From Bacteroidota bacterium (lineage in GTDB: Bacteria; Bacteroidota; Bacteroidia; Chitinophagales; Saprospiraceae): a DNA stretch of 40,387 bases. Of the stretch, positions 7,966 through 17,654 are shown piece by piece. The notes under the pieces are model-generated. The model was not told the DNA's origin, ran no database searches, and worked only from the letters and a program-made list of their open reading frames with translations. Every line of letters starts with the position of its first letter. Position 1 is the first letter of the stretch. The stretch spans positions 1 through 40,387 of the forward strand of contig JAHEAQ010000042.1 in assembly GCA_024642705.1 (NCBI GenBank), written 5' to 3'. Position numbers and translations under genes: made by a program.

Positions 7966-9249
7966 TTAATGCTCATTTGCTATTTTTATCAGAAATTCTT
8001 TTATTTCGAGAGCCATTTGTTTGGCTTTTTCTTTACTAATTTCAGCAGTTAAATAGGTAAAGTCCAAACCAATGCATCCGAAAAGAATTTTTCCAAAGGC
8101 TGAAAATTCGGGTCCCAATTGGTTGTTTGAAATAAATGCTTTGACATCTAATAAATTAATTTCACCGTATTGTGGTTCTAATTTTAATACACCGATAAAA
8201 CTCAAAGCAGAAACCCCTAATCTCATATTTCTCATTTTCATTACCATTTTAACCAAAAATTTACTCAAAATGGACATCAGAAATACCTCGCCATTCCTAC
8301 TTGATTTGAAAATCGCTTTTCTTATACTTTTTGCAAACTCTATTAAAGATTGGTTTTGCTTCAAATGAACTGGCAATCGCAACATTGAAACATAGCAACC
8401 CATTTCTTGATCAGAAACAGGAGGATTCATTCCTGAGCGCGTATCCGCAAAACTTATCAGCCTTACTATATTTCCATCTTTTACGACAAACTTATGCTTG
8501 AGTAAGACTTCTGATATTGCAGCTAACAAAACGGTGTTCAAACTAAGCCCTTCTCGCCCAATTCGAATACTCAATTTTCTGGAAACATCGAGTGGTAATT
8601 TGAAACTAAGGATGCCATTTGTAGAATGCAAAGGAATTGGTGAAGTGATACCATTTTTTCGATGTTTGAATTCTTCGTGCATTTGTTTGAAAGAAAAAGC
8701 GAAAAGCCGTTTTTTTAATTTCCATTTTTGAAAGTTTGGTGGGAAAACTGAAATTGATTCGTTTTTAAATGCCTCTGGTAATGGAGTGTCTCCAATTAAA
8801 CTCAGCAATTCATGTAAGATTAGCCGAGCTGAAATGCCGTCAATGATAGAATGATGAAAGCAAACAATCAATTCTGCATTTTCATTATTACCATTTTGCA
8901 AGTACCAACATTTCATTAAGGGGCCAGATTTATCGAAGATAGTATTTAGTGCTTTCTCCGTAATAGATTGCCAAGAATTTTCGTCTATTTTATCAGGTGT
9001 TTCAAATTCAATTTCAAGAACAGGGTCTATTTTGTAAAAGGATAATTTGCCATTAATTTTTGAGATCCCAGCTCTTAGTAAAGGATGCCTTTTTTGAAGA
9101 GCTAAAAGGGAAAGCTTAACTTTTTCTATACTTGGCTTTGGACTGAGATGCAGAACACAAACCACACATAATGGAAAAATATCATTAGAAATGGTGAATG
9201 CATTTTCAATGGAACTAAGTGGGCGAATTAACGATTTTTTTTGATTCAT
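7966..9249 (-). CDS. Stand-alone condensation-domain-like acyltransferase
   Basis: A 427-residue protein of the chloramphenicol-acetyltransferase-like fold shared by NRPS condensation domains, PapA5-type polyketide acyltransferases and alcohol acetyltransferases. The catalytic motif HHxxxDG is intact: His132, His133, Asp137, Gly138 (FHHSIIDGIS). An early RHPLLRAGI segment (54-62) is typical of the first half of these domains. Length fits a single complete two-lobed domain, with no adenylation or carrier domain nearby, so it probably transfers an acyl group from CoA or a carrier to a hydroxyl or amine of a lipid or metabolite. It is the third gene after the sulfatase and outer-membrane protein, 42 nt downstream of the latter. 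Substrate is unknown. Confidence 0.78.
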   Translation of the reverse strand: MNQKKSLIRPLSSIENAFTISNDIFPLCVVCVLHLSPKPSIEKVKLSLLALQKRHPLLRAGISKINGKLSFYKIDPVLEIEFETPDKIDENSWQSITEKALNTIFDKSGPLMKCWYLQNGNNENAELIVCFHHSIIDGISARLILHELLSLIGDTPLPEAFKNESISVFPPNFQKWKLKKRLFAFSFKQMHEEFKHRKNGITSPIPLHSTNGILSFKLPLDVSRKLSIRIGREGLSLNTVLLAAISEVLLKHKFVVKDGNIVRLISFADTRSGMNPPVSDQEMGCYVSMLRLPVHLKQNQSLIEFAKSIRKAIFKSSRNGEVFLMSILSKFLVKMVMKMRNMRLGVSALSFIGVLKLEPQYGEINLLDVKAFISNNQLGPEFSAFGKILFGCIGLDFTYLTAEISKEKAKQMALEIKEFLIKIANEH

Positions 9250-9291
9250 TTAATGCAAAATAGAAAAAACTGGGAAATCAAAATTAGAAGT

Positions 9292-10515
9292 TTAATTAAA
9301 AAAGACTTTTATACCTATTCCGACTTGACTATCTGGAGCATTATCGACAAGGAAATCTTCTCTAAAATAGGCAGATAAGCATAATTTTTTCGTTACGTAT
9401 GTGATATTAAAATTATTTGCTGTCAATGGTCTGTACAAATGAGACATTGCATAGTGCCAATGGGTAGTAATCCTTTCGCCAACAATTATTATGGAATCAA
9501 AATCACTTTTTTTATTGTATGGGCTTTGAATAAAATAGCTTGTTCCTATGGTGAATAGCCGATTTTTACCAATTGTTTTGATATAATTCACACTTAATTC
9601 AGAGCTAAACAGAAATTTGTTATTGTGTAGTTGGATTCCATTGCCATATTTTAATATTTTAGTTCGTAAGAGACCAAGACTTCCACCAAATTGCAATTGT
9701 TGCTTAGGATTGATATTGATTTTTTTTATAATTGAACCATTTATTCCAAGATCAAAAGAAGGATTGATTTTAGTAGTATTCAAACCGAAGTTTAGGCCAA
9801 TATTTGTGAAAAGTAGGTGGTTTTTTAAATAATTGATTGTTGGATAATAATAATAGGACAATTCTATTCCAGAAAAAATGAAATCTCCATTATTCATTTC
9901 AAAGGTTTGATCATTTTCATCCTTGAATTGAATTTTAGACTTGTTTAGACCATAATCTTTTCTTGCAAAAGGATCTTCCCCACCTGCCACGTTGGAATGA
10001 AACCATTCTATAAATTGGTCGCTGGTGAATAATGAATAAGGTATTTTTCCATTATCTAAGGAATAAAATCTAGTATTTATTTTAAATTCTTGTTTTGTTG
10101 TGATGGGAAAATTGAATGCAATTTGGTAAGATCGGATTACACCATCTGCTTCCAATGCAATTGATTTAGCAGGCATATTTGCTGCATCAAATGGTCCTGC
10201 TTTTTCATGCCATGCTAACTTTTGAAAATAATTTACATCCTCTTTGTTCAATAATTGATATGCATTTACTTTTGGCAACCATACATTTCCGCTTGAAACC
10301 TGAACAGAAATGGATTTCTTTGCGTCAGCTGTAAACTGAAAATTGTGATTAATTCGAGACATGAAAATTCCCAATGGATGAAGTGCGATTTCACTTTTAT
10401 AATTTGCATTCAAACTATCTAATTGGGATTGAGCTTGGACATTATAGAAAGGTTCAAAAGCAAAAAATAGCAGGATGCCTAGAATTAAATTTTTGTATGT
10501 TTTAGTGTGTAACAA
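9292..10515 (-). CDS. Putative outer-membrane beta-barrel protein (DUF3187-like), TTG start
   Basis: A 407-residue exported protein with a signal peptide (about residues 1-29, LILGILLFFAFEPFYNVQAQ) followed by alternating polar and aromatic strands typical of an outer-membrane barrel, ending in the aromatic terminus KVFFN. The general layout recalls DUF3187 barrels, but that assignment is tentative. No ATG is available before the signal peptide; the only reasonable start is the TTG at 10513-10515, five bases after the sulfatase stop. Translation probably depends on coupling with that gene. It lies between the sulfatase and the condensation-domain enzyme, which suggests export or import of a substrate they share (inference). 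Confidence 0.65.
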   Translation of the reverse strand: MLHTKTYKNLILGILLFFAFEPFYNVQAQSQLDSLNANYKSEIALHPLGIFMSRINHNFQFTADAKKSISVQVSSGNVWLPKVNAYQLLNKEDVNYFQKLAWHEKAGPFDAANMPAKSIALEADGVIRSYQIAFNFPITTKQEFKINTRFYSLDNGKIPYSLFTSDQFIEWFHSNVAGGEDPFARKDYGLNKSKIQFKDENDQTFEMNNGDFIFSGIELSYYYYPTINYLKNHLLFTNIGLNFGLNTTKINPSFDLGINGSIIKKININPKQQLQFGGSLGLLRTKILKYGNGIQLHNNKFLFSSELSVNYIKTIGKNRLFTIGTSYFIQSPYNKKSDFDSIIIVGERITTHWHYAMSHLYRPLTANNFNITYVTKKLCLSAYFREDFLVDNAPDSQVGIGIKVFFN

Positions 10516-10520
10516 GATTT

Positions 10521-12008
10521 TTAGTTTTGTTCATTATTTTCAAATAAACCTGTATTCCCTTTTTCTAATAATGGCATTAATCTTTCTACTATTTCAGGAT
10601 TAGATTGTGCTATGTTTTTGCTTTCAATTGGATCAATATAATGATCGTACAATTCAATTTTTGGTTCTTCTGGCCTATAATATTTAGTCAATCTATATTG
10701 TTTTGTTCTAATGGTTATTCCTTTATTAAAATAACCATATGCTACTTCATTATCATCGTTGCTTTCCCCATTTATTAAACCTATAAAACTATTTCCATCA
10801 ATAGCGTGGGGAATTTTAATATTACATAGCTCCATCAAACTAGGATACAAATCAACAGATTCTATTATGGACTTTATATTTTCTGGGTTGTTATTTTTTC
10901 CTGGAATTTTAATTATTAATGGACTTCTTAAGGCATTTTCAAACAAAGTATGTTTTCCCCACACACTTTGATCTCCAAGATGCCAGCCATGGTCTCCCCA
11001 AATAACAATAATTGTATTATCGTATAAATTGAGCGCTTTTAATTCTTCGATTACATTTCCAATTTGTTGATCTACGTAACTGACACTCGCATAATAGGCA
11101 TGATTTAATTTTCGTGCATACTCCTCTGAAACAATATTTTCTAAACTTGGTACTTCGTCGGTTAGTTTGTAGCTATTAAATTCGCCACTTTGATGAAGAC
11201 TTTTGTTATTTATATTTTCAGGAATAATGGGATTTTTTGAAATTGGTATGGAAGTTCGATCATATAAATCCCAATATCTTTGTGGAGCATTAAATGGTAA
11301 ATGTGGTTTGAAAAATCCAACTCCAAGAAAGAAAGGCTGCGATTTTGAACTTAGCTCCTTAAGTTTTTCAATTGCAAGCTTCGAAGTAAGGCCATCTGGA
11401 TATCCATCATCGCCCACATTTCCTGATTCATAAGGAGGAACTTGATTGCCCATACTTTGTCTATTTTCTCCATTTTGGAATGCAAAAAAAGCATTCCATC
11501 CTGTTTTCCATTTCCCTGGATCGAATAAAAATTCATCCCAACTGAATGGTAGTTCTTTTAATTCTGTTGGTTGCTCTTCATATCCATAAATCAATCCATC
11601 TGCTGAATGGCTAATTTTTCCAATTCCAACTGTATAGTAACCGTTTCTCTTTAAGTGATGGATGAAAGACTCAGGTATTTCACTTTCTGGTTTTTTGGAT
11701 ATTTCTTCTGCAAAAACAGAATTTCTGAGTTGGATTAAATTTTTAGGTCGCATTCCAGTAAGAATTGCAGCACGTGATGCACCACATGTTGGAACTTGAA
11801 CAAAATGATTTAGAAAGGTATAGCTTTCTGATGCCAATTGATCAATATGAGGTGATTTTACAATTTTATTACCATATACTCCTAATTCTGGTCTAAGGTC
11901 ATCGACAGCAATAAATAAAATATTCGGATGAAATTTGTCTGATCCATTTTGACGGATACAAGATACAAATAAAGATAATAATGAAATATAAAAAAGAAGC
12001 TTTAGCAT
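10521..12008 (-). CDS. S1-type sulfatase, iduronate-2-sulfatase-like lipoprotein
   Basis: A 495-residue sulfatase of the alkaline phosphatase superfamily that hydrolyses sulfate esters. The N-terminus is a signal peptide with a lipoprotein-like FVSC ending at Cys17, so it probably sits in the envelope. The calcium-site DD is at 36-37, in a DDLRPELGVYGNK segment like that of iduronate-2-sulfatase. The formylglycine motif is Cys75-G-A-S-R-A-A-I-L-T-G, with Ala in place of the usual Pro. A GDHGWHLGDQS metal segment lies near 336-346. No sulfatase-maturation enzyme is visible in the window. No SusC/SusD pair is nearby, so this is not a classical polysaccharide utilisation locus. It heads the sulfatase / outer-membrane protein / acyltransferase run. 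Confidence 0.9.
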   Translation of the reverse strand: MLKLLFYISLLSLFVSCIRQNGSDKFHPNILFIAVDDLRPELGVYGNKIVKSPHIDQLASESYTFLNHFVQVPTCGASRAAILTGMRPKNLIQLRNSVFAEEISKKPESEIPESFIHHLKRNGYYTVGIGKISHSADGLIYGYEEQPTELKELPFSWDEFLFDPGKWKTGWNAFFAFQNGENRQSMGNQVPPYESGNVGDDGYPDGLTSKLAIEKLKELSSKSQPFFLGVGFFKPHLPFNAPQRYWDLYDRTSIPISKNPIIPENINNKSLHQSGEFNSYKLTDEVPSLENIVSEEYARKLNHAYYASVSYVDQQIGNVIEELKALNLYDNTIIVIWGDHGWHLGDQSVWGKHTLFENALRSPLIIKIPGKNNNPENIKSIIESVDLYPSLMELCNIKIPHAIDGNSFIGLINGESNDDNEVAYGYFNKGITIRTKQYRLTKYYRPEEPKIELYDHYIDPIESKNIAQSNPEIVERLMPLLEKGNTGLFENNEQN

Positions 12009-12102
12009 ATTTTTGGAATGTGTTTTTAAATGGATTATTTATTTAGTGCTGTTTGATAATTATTTTATAATATTTCTATCAGACTCCTGTGTAATATTCA
12101 TT

Positions 12103-14031
12103 TTAAATAATGGAAAGTAAAATACACAAATACATAATTCCAATAGAAATGATGGAACGATATTTTTTTTCATTATTCTTCCTAAAAAATAAGAAAGCCA
12201 ATAACGCATAAAAAATAACCAATAAAGTAAAAATCAAAATGCTATTATTAGTAAAAATGAATATAATTGTTAATCCGAATAAAACTAATGATATCCATAA
12301 TACCAGATATTTAATAAAAAAGAAAAGTATGTTTTTGAAAGCATATTTTTTGTATTTAATCAAAAAATAATATACCATAAAAAAGATAAAGGCAAAGTAA
12401 ATAATTGCCCTTGAACATAGATATTTGACTGGTTTGATCAGAAGCGCCTTAATGCTTAAGGTGGGTTCAAAGTCTTTTAATATTTCCTCCATATATTCAT
12501 TGTCAAGTTCTGAATTTATTAGAATCTCCAAACCATTTTTGGAAATGTCAGGAATTGACTCAAGGTCTTTCCAAGAATCAAACAATCCATTTTTATTTCT
12601 AAATTCAACAATTGATTTAGCATCCTCAGATGTAAAACCTTCAATAGTTAAAAAATCCTCGATTTCTGCAGCATTTATATCAAAGCTATAAATAGGAATT
12701 GTAATTGCATCAAAAGGGTCAAAAACCAATAGCCTATGGTTGTAATTTTTTGCGAGTACCCATAAACTTGGAGGTAGTAAATTTGAGTATTCAATGCCTA
12801 ATGCGGTTTTATATATGTTTTTTACTTTTTCAGCTTCTGAGGGAAATTCTTGCATGTATCCATCAATAAAATCAATTAATTGGGATTTAGATGAATTGTT
12901 AAAAGTTATATAATTGTGGAGTATTTTTATATACTTTATAAATTGATTCTGCAATGGATTAAATAGGCTTTCGGGGTTAACAATAACCATGCTTGAGTCG
13001 AATACAAAATCTTGGTAAAATGAAGGATCTAAATATTGCTCATTCAATTCACTTTTCCATAAGTGAGTGAAAAAAGAACTGATGGCACCTTCTGTTGAAT
13101 TAAGTTGAACATAATTGCGTAATTCATTTTTATTCAACTGAACGCCTGAATTCCTAAAAGTGATGTTATCTTCAATGTTGTTTAGATTTAAACCTTTAGC
13201 CTTATACCTTATTTCACCATTTTGAGCTTGTTCGTGCCTTTTGTAATCTTCATATTTTTGATACCAAGATAACATTGACGCTTTATAAAAGCCTAATCTA
13301 AATTTAAATTTGAAATCTCTTTCAAAGCCAGAAATTGCATATGGAGCGGATTTTTTAATTTTATTCAAATCAAGTTCAATACCAATTTTGATATTATCAT
13401 TTTTCTCATAAGTTCTGGAAACATTTTCTATATGTTCTGCAAATCCTTCATTAAAAGCAGTTGAATAGTCAGTGACAACGGAGAAAAAATGCATATTAAC
13501 ATTTTTTGTATTATTATTTAGGGAATCCTCTCGGCAAAGCATATGAATCAATACGTGACCAAGTTCATGCGGATAAAGTTGAGTTATGGACATCAATCTA
13601 TCCATTGATCCAGTTGCTTGTTCTTGAGTAATATCAACGTAGGATGTGTTTTTTTTAATGATATGGTTTTGGCCATCCTTTATAATAAAACCAACTTTTG
13701 CAAATCCTCCTTGATTTTTTGTGATAGCTAAGTAAGCTGGTTCAATTTCATGTATTAAACCTTTATTCTTAAGATAAATTTGTGCTATAAAATATACGTC
13801 AATAAATTCCTTAATAAAAGATGAATTAATATTAGCAATAATTGAAACATAAATTTCGCTTGTATCTTTCAATATTTCCATTTCGTTCAATCCATCAAAA
13901 CTTTCTCCAGTTGGCTTTATAAGAACGATTTCATTAAATTGTTTTGGCATGAAAGAAGTAATTGGCGCATTTTGGGTAAATGCAACTCCAACTATTAAAA
14001 TAAAAATGCTGATAAGAATATATTTGACCAT
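12103..14031 (-). CDS. Membrane-anchored gluzincin-like protein with ComEA/GspK-like helix-hairpin-helix domain
   Basis: A 642-residue protein not matching any family I can name as a whole. A signal peptide or anchor covers residues 1-20. The metalloprotease signature HELGH is at 155-159 and NEGFAEH at 194-200; HExxH followed by NExxAE about 35 residues later is the gluzincin (peptidase MA-like) layout. Residues about 450-515 form a helix-hairpin-helix domain (INAAEIEDFLTIEGFTSEDA; VEFRNKNGLFDSWKDLESIP) like those of ComEA and the GspK secretion pseudopilin. Four hydrophobic helices fill about 540-642. The catalytic part would face the periplasm. It is followed after 94 nt by the sulfatase gene. 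Function is unknown; a membrane protease for exported proteins or envelope DNA contact are possibilities. Confidence 0.7.
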   Translation of the reverse strand: MVKYILISIFILIVGVAFTQNAPITSFMPKQFNEIVLIKPTGESFDGLNEMEILKDTSEIYVSIIANINSSFIKEFIDVYFIAQIYLKNKGLIHEIEPAYLAITKNQGGFAKVGFIIKDGQNHIIKKNTSYVDITQEQATGSMDRLMSITQLYPHELGHVLIHMLCREDSLNNNTKNVNMHFFSVVTDYSTAFNEGFAEHIENVSRTYEKNDNIKIGIELDLNKIKKSAPYAISGFERDFKFKFRLGFYKASMLSWYQKYEDYKRHEQAQNGEIRYKAKGLNLNNIEDNITFRNSGVQLNKNELRNYVQLNSTEGAISSFFTHLWKSELNEQYLDPSFYQDFVFDSSMVIVNPESLFNPLQNQFIKYIKILHNYITFNNSSKSQLIDFIDGYMQEFPSEAEKVKNIYKTALGIEYSNLLPPSLWVLAKNYNHRLLVFDPFDAITIPIYSFDINAAEIEDFLTIEGFTSEDAKSIVEFRNKNGLFDSWKDLESIPDISKNGLEILINSELDNEYMEEILKDFEPTLSIKALLIKPVKYLCSRAIIYFAFIFFMVYYFLIKYKKYAFKNILFFFIKYLVLWISLVLFGLTIIFIFTNNSILIFTLLVIFYALLAFLFFRKNNEKKYRSIISIGIMYLCILLSII

Positions 14032-14071
14032 TTATTCTAAAGATATTTTATTTGAAATGACTTTAGAAAAG

Positions 14072-14088
14072 TAGGATTTTTAATCCTA
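14072..14088 (-). terminator. Hairpin terminator candidate after the Tricorn gene
   Basis: A perfect 7-bp inverted repeat (TAGGATT / AATCCTA) with a 3-nt loop lies 38 nt after the stop of the Tricorn-type gene. On the minus strand it is followed by a T-rich run (CTTTTCT). It separates the Tricorn gene from the HExxH/HhH gene. The stem is short, so termination is plausible rather than certain. Confidence 0.45.
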
Positions 14089-14126
14089 TCCCATTAAAAT
14101 AAGCAATTAAATTATAGTTTCAAAAT

Positions 14127-17100
14127 TCAATTTTTAAAGGATTTATCAGGATGTGGTGGAACAGGAGTTACCTCTCGTGGATCTTCTTTAATCAGCTTCT
14201 TCAAATAATCAATTGCTGCATTCAATTGAGCATCTTCACCATTAAAAGTGGCATGAGGCAAATTATCAACCACTACATCAGGCTCAAAACCATGTCCTTC
14301 AATTAACCATTCACCTTCAGGTCCATAGACTCCATTCATAGGAGCCCTGGCAATTCCACCATCACTTAGTGTATTTGACCCGCTGAGCCAAATTTCGCCG
14401 CCCCAAGTTCTAGTGCCAATTGCAGTTCCTAGATTTAATCTTTTGAATCCATCAGCGAATGCTTCCCCATCCGATGCTGTATTTTCATTAACAAGAACAA
14501 CGATATGTCCAGTAAATGCGTATTGCATGTTCCAATATGGTTTTCCAGATCTAGATTTCCAGTACATCCAAGCTTTTCTTAACAATTTTTCTAAAATAAA
14601 GCTTTCAATATTTCCTCCTCTATTATTCCTGACATCAATAATAAGTCCTTGGCGATCAAAAACTGGATAAAACTCTTTATACCATTGTTCTAAATCACTG
14701 CCCCCCATTGCTTGTAAATGGACGTAACCAATTTTGCTTTCAGCCTTTTTCTCCACTTCCATTCTTCGCGAATATTCCCAATCTCGGTATCGAAGTCCAA
14801 AAGCATTATTGATTGGAACAACAATAACATCTTTCTCTACTCCATTTCGTTTAATTCGGACTAAAACTTGTTTGCCGCCTTGATTTCTAATCAATTCTCC
14901 TATATCTATAGCATCTAATGAAGATCGTCCATTTATATTTATGATAACATCTCCTTCCTTAATGTCCAGGTATGGGTCGTCTAGCGGAGATTTTTCATCT
15001 GGATAATCTGGGTCCGCTTTATATATATGTTCTATAAGGTATCCACCACTGGAGGCATCTCTTTTTAATAATGCACCAAGATTTGCTACAGTGATATTCT
15101 GGTTGTCATCTCTTGTATCTCCTCCTCTCACACTTGTATGCAAAGCAGATAATTCACCAACAAAGCGACCAATCAAATCTGAAAGCTCTTCTCTTGTGGT
15201 AATTCTATCTGTTAGTGGAAAATACTTTTCATGCATTCCTTTCCAATTTACACCATGCATGTTTTCATCATAAAAATAATCTCGCTCCATCCTCCAAGCG
15301 TCTGTAAATAATTGTTTCCAATCTTCTCTTGGTTCAATTTTAAATCTCCAATCTTTTAAATCTATTTTTTTAGAATTCAAATCACTTATTTTCGAAGTGC
15401 TTGCTTCTATCATATAGTAATTTCCCTGTTTTCTGACTAATATTTTCTCTTTATTTTCGGTCAGTTCAAATGAATTGATTTCTTCCAATATAGTTTCAAC
15501 TTTTGGGTCTTCATTTGTGATTTTTACCATTGCAAGATGAGTTTTAGCATCTATTCCAGTTTCTCTAGACACAAAGTAAAGGGCTTTATTGGAAACTTTC
15601 AAACCACGATAATTCCCAGCTTTTACTGAAACTTCTTCAATTCTTTCCATAATTCCTTCTTGGTCGATTGATACAATTATCTCAGTTTTATTATCTGGAT
15701 CTTTTTCTTTTTTGGTGGTTTCTTTTTTTTCAATGTTGAGTTCATCATTTGGACGGAAAGGAGATCTAGTTCCTTTTTTTAATGATATATGGTATATTTT
15801 TTCATTGGCGTCAAAATATGGTTCAGGTTGTCTTGGGCCCCACGGTGCGCCTACTAAACTTGTAAAACTTCTATCCGATAAAAAATAAATAAATTGTCCA
15901 TCAGGACTCCAACATGGCGACAAACTATTGGCTCTATCAGAGGTAAGTGGAAAGGATTTTTGTGAATCTACATTGTAGATGTGAATTTGAACCATTGTAT
16001 TAAATGCGGATTGCTCAAATGCTACCCATTTGCTGTCAGGCGACCAGGAAGCAGAACCTGTACCTTGATCATTTGTAGATATTTTTTGACTTAATCCGGT
16101 ATTTATATTTAAAACATAAACATTGTCATGAATATCGCCATAAACCATCCACTTGCCATCAGGCGAAGCCTTACCTCCATATCTAAGCACCTTACCATCT
16201 TTGGTTATTTGTTTCTGGTTTCCAATTCCATTTGCTGGGAGACTTGCAAATTCGAATTCTCCGCTTTCATCTGAAAGAGTATAAATGTTTTTACCATCTG
16301 CAGAAAAAATTGCATCTCTGTAACGGACATTACTTTTATCTGTAAATTCGACCATGCGACCTGTTTTTGCTGGAGCTACGAAAATGCGCCCGCGAGCAGT
16401 AATCACAACTTTATCACCTTCTTTATCAGGGAAAACTGAACTGATATATTGTGACGGATTATCTTCCCATTTTTCTTGCAATTGATCAAGGTCAGACATT
16501 AATGTTATGCTTATTTTATTTTGTTTATTACCTTTTATATCATAATGCCATATATCTGCCCCCAATTGGTAAACTATATCATTTTCTGAAATGGTTGCAT
16601 AACGAACATCAAATCCTTCATGATAGGTGTGCTGTTTAAGATCTTTTCCATTTTCGTCCATTGACCATACATTCATGGTTCCATCTCGATCAGTAATAAA
16701 ATATATTCTTCCATTAGACCACATTGGATGATGGCTTTCGCCAGCATAATCAGTTGTCAATTTGATTGCTTCCTCATTCCCTTCGGTATATTTCCAAATT
16801 TGTCTAGCCGTTCCTCCTTTATATCTTTTTGTAACATTTCTGTGATAAGCTGGCCGAACAAAAAATACTGTTTTTCCAGTAGAATCAAAACATGCTTCAC
16901 TTGCCTGATTTAAAGGTATTCTATGCTTTTCGAATGTTTTGGTATCAATTGTGACCAACTGTCTTTCTGGAAGTGTAGCATAAGCTCTTGTATCATATAC
17001 AATTTTTCCATCTGGAGTCCAACCATTGACCAATGAAAAATCACTTTCGTAAGTCCATCTTGTTGGAATTCCTCCTGAAATAGGCACTGTGTAAATTTCA

Positions 17101-17381
17101 GTAGGTCCTTCATGGCTCGCTGAATATGCAATAGTGCTTCCATCTGGAGAAATTATTGGGTTGCTTTCTTCTTCAGGATGAGTTGTTATTCTCTGAGCTA
17201 TTCCACCGGTCAATCCAACCGTCCAGATGTCTCCTTCTGCAGCAAAAACTAATTTATTTTTGTGAATACTTGGATATTGGTAATAACCTTCAAATCCTTG
17301 ACCGATTAATAAGTCCAATGTAGATACAGAGAATAATATAATACCAGTTAAAAAGATTTGTCTTAAGACTATTGTTATCAT
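14127..17381 (-). CDS. Secreted Tricorn-type protease (S41 family)
   Basis: A 1084-residue protein, close to the length of the archaeal Tricorn core (about 1070). A signal peptide covers about residues 1-28. PD40/WD40-like beta-propeller repeats fill about 30-560 (many S-x-DG-x-x-[IL]-x-[YF] strands such as ISPDGSTIAYSA and WSPDGQFIYFLSD). Then come the C1 domain, a PDZ domain near 800-860 (IKEGDVIININGRS) and the S41 catalytic domain. His748 (SALHTS), Ser970 (NTASDGEAF) and Glu1028 (LIEGHGFEPD) align with Tricorn His746, Ser965 and Glu1023. It probably degrades peptides in the periplasm or outside the cell, with the propeller gating access. It is monocistronic by appearance, with hairpin candidates on both sides. 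Confidence 0.9.
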   Translation of the reverse strand: MITIVLRQIFLTGIILFSVSTLDLLIGQGFEGYYQYPSIHKNKLVFAAEGDIWTVGLTGGIAQRITTHPEEESNPIISPDGSTIAYSASHEGPTEIYTVPISGGIPTRWTYESDFSLVNGWTPDGKIVYDTRAYATLPERQLVTIDTKTFEKHRIPLNQASEACFDSTGKTVFFVRPAYHRNVTKRYKGGTARQIWKYTEGNEEAIKLTTDYAGESHHPMWSNGRIYFITDRDGTMNVWSMDENGKDLKQHTYHEGFDVRYATISENDIVYQLGADIWHYDIKGNKQNKISITLMSDLDQLQEKWEDNPSQYISSVFPDKEGDKVVITARGRIFVAPAKTGRMVEFTDKSNVRYRDAIFSADGKNIYTLSDESGEFEFASLPANGIGNQKQITKDGKVLRYGGKASPDGKWMVYGDIHDNVYVLNINTGLSQKISTNDQGTGSASWSPDSKWVAFEQSAFNTMVQIHIYNVDSQKSFPLTSDRANSLSPCWSPDGQFIYFLSDRSFTSLVGAPWGPRQPEPYFDANEKIYHISLKKGTRSPFRPNDELNIEKKETTKKEKDPDNKTEIIVSIDQEGIMERIEEVSVKAGNYRGLKVSNKALYFVSRETGIDAKTHLAMVKITNEDPKVETILEEINSFELTENKEKILVRKQGNYYMIEASTSKISDLNSKKIDLKDWRFKIEPREDWKQLFTDAWRMERDYFYDENMHGVNWKGMHEKYFPLTDRITTREELSDLIGRFVGELSALHTSVRGGDTRDDNQNITVANLGALLKRDASSGGYLIEHIYKADPDYPDEKSPLDDPYLDIKEGDVIININGRSSLDAIDIGELIRNQGGKQVLVRIKRNGVEKDVIVVPINNAFGLRYRDWEYSRRMEVEKKAESKIGYVHLQAMGGSDLEQWYKEFYPVFDRQGLIIDVRNNRGGNIESFILEKLLRKAWMYWKSRSGKPYWNMQYAFTGHIVVLVNENTASDGEAFADGFKRLNLGTAIGTRTWGGEIWLSGSNTLSDGGIARAPMNGVYGPEGEWLIEGHGFEPDVVVDNLPHATFNGEDAQLNAAIDYLKKLIKEDPREVTPVPPHPDKSFKN

Positions 17382-17587
17382 TGTTATATATTTAATAATT
17401 TACAATATCCGCAAAATATAGAAACTCAATCTTATCCATATCAGAATGGACTCGTTGCAGAATAATATGTTTTTAATCAATTAAATATATACAAACTTTT
17501 GAACAATGGTTGCAATAGAGATCATTTGAATTAGAAGAAGTAAAAATTACAAATTAATTTAATTAATGTTTTAAGCTATTGAATTTA

Positions 17588-17617
17588 TAAAGTGCAATCT
17601 GAGAAAATTGCACTTTA
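17588..17617 (-). terminator. Hairpin terminator candidate after the lipoprotein gene
   Basis: A perfect 11-bp inverted repeat (TAAAGTGCAAT / ATTGCACTTTA) with an 8-nt loop sits 37 nt beyond the stop of the lipoprotein gene at 17655. It is the strongest hairpin I found between genes. The U-tail on the minus strand is weak (TAAATTC), which is common for Bacteroidota. The rest of the 273-nt gap 17382-17654 shows no gene. Confidence 0.55.
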
Positions 17618-17654
17618 CAGTTGAATAAATATTCTAAAATTTAATTGAACAGAA

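Noticed and set aside
10521-12008. Polysaccharide utilisation locus around the sulfatase
   Set aside because: No SusC or SusD homologue, no glycoside hydrolase and no hybrid two-component regulator in the window.
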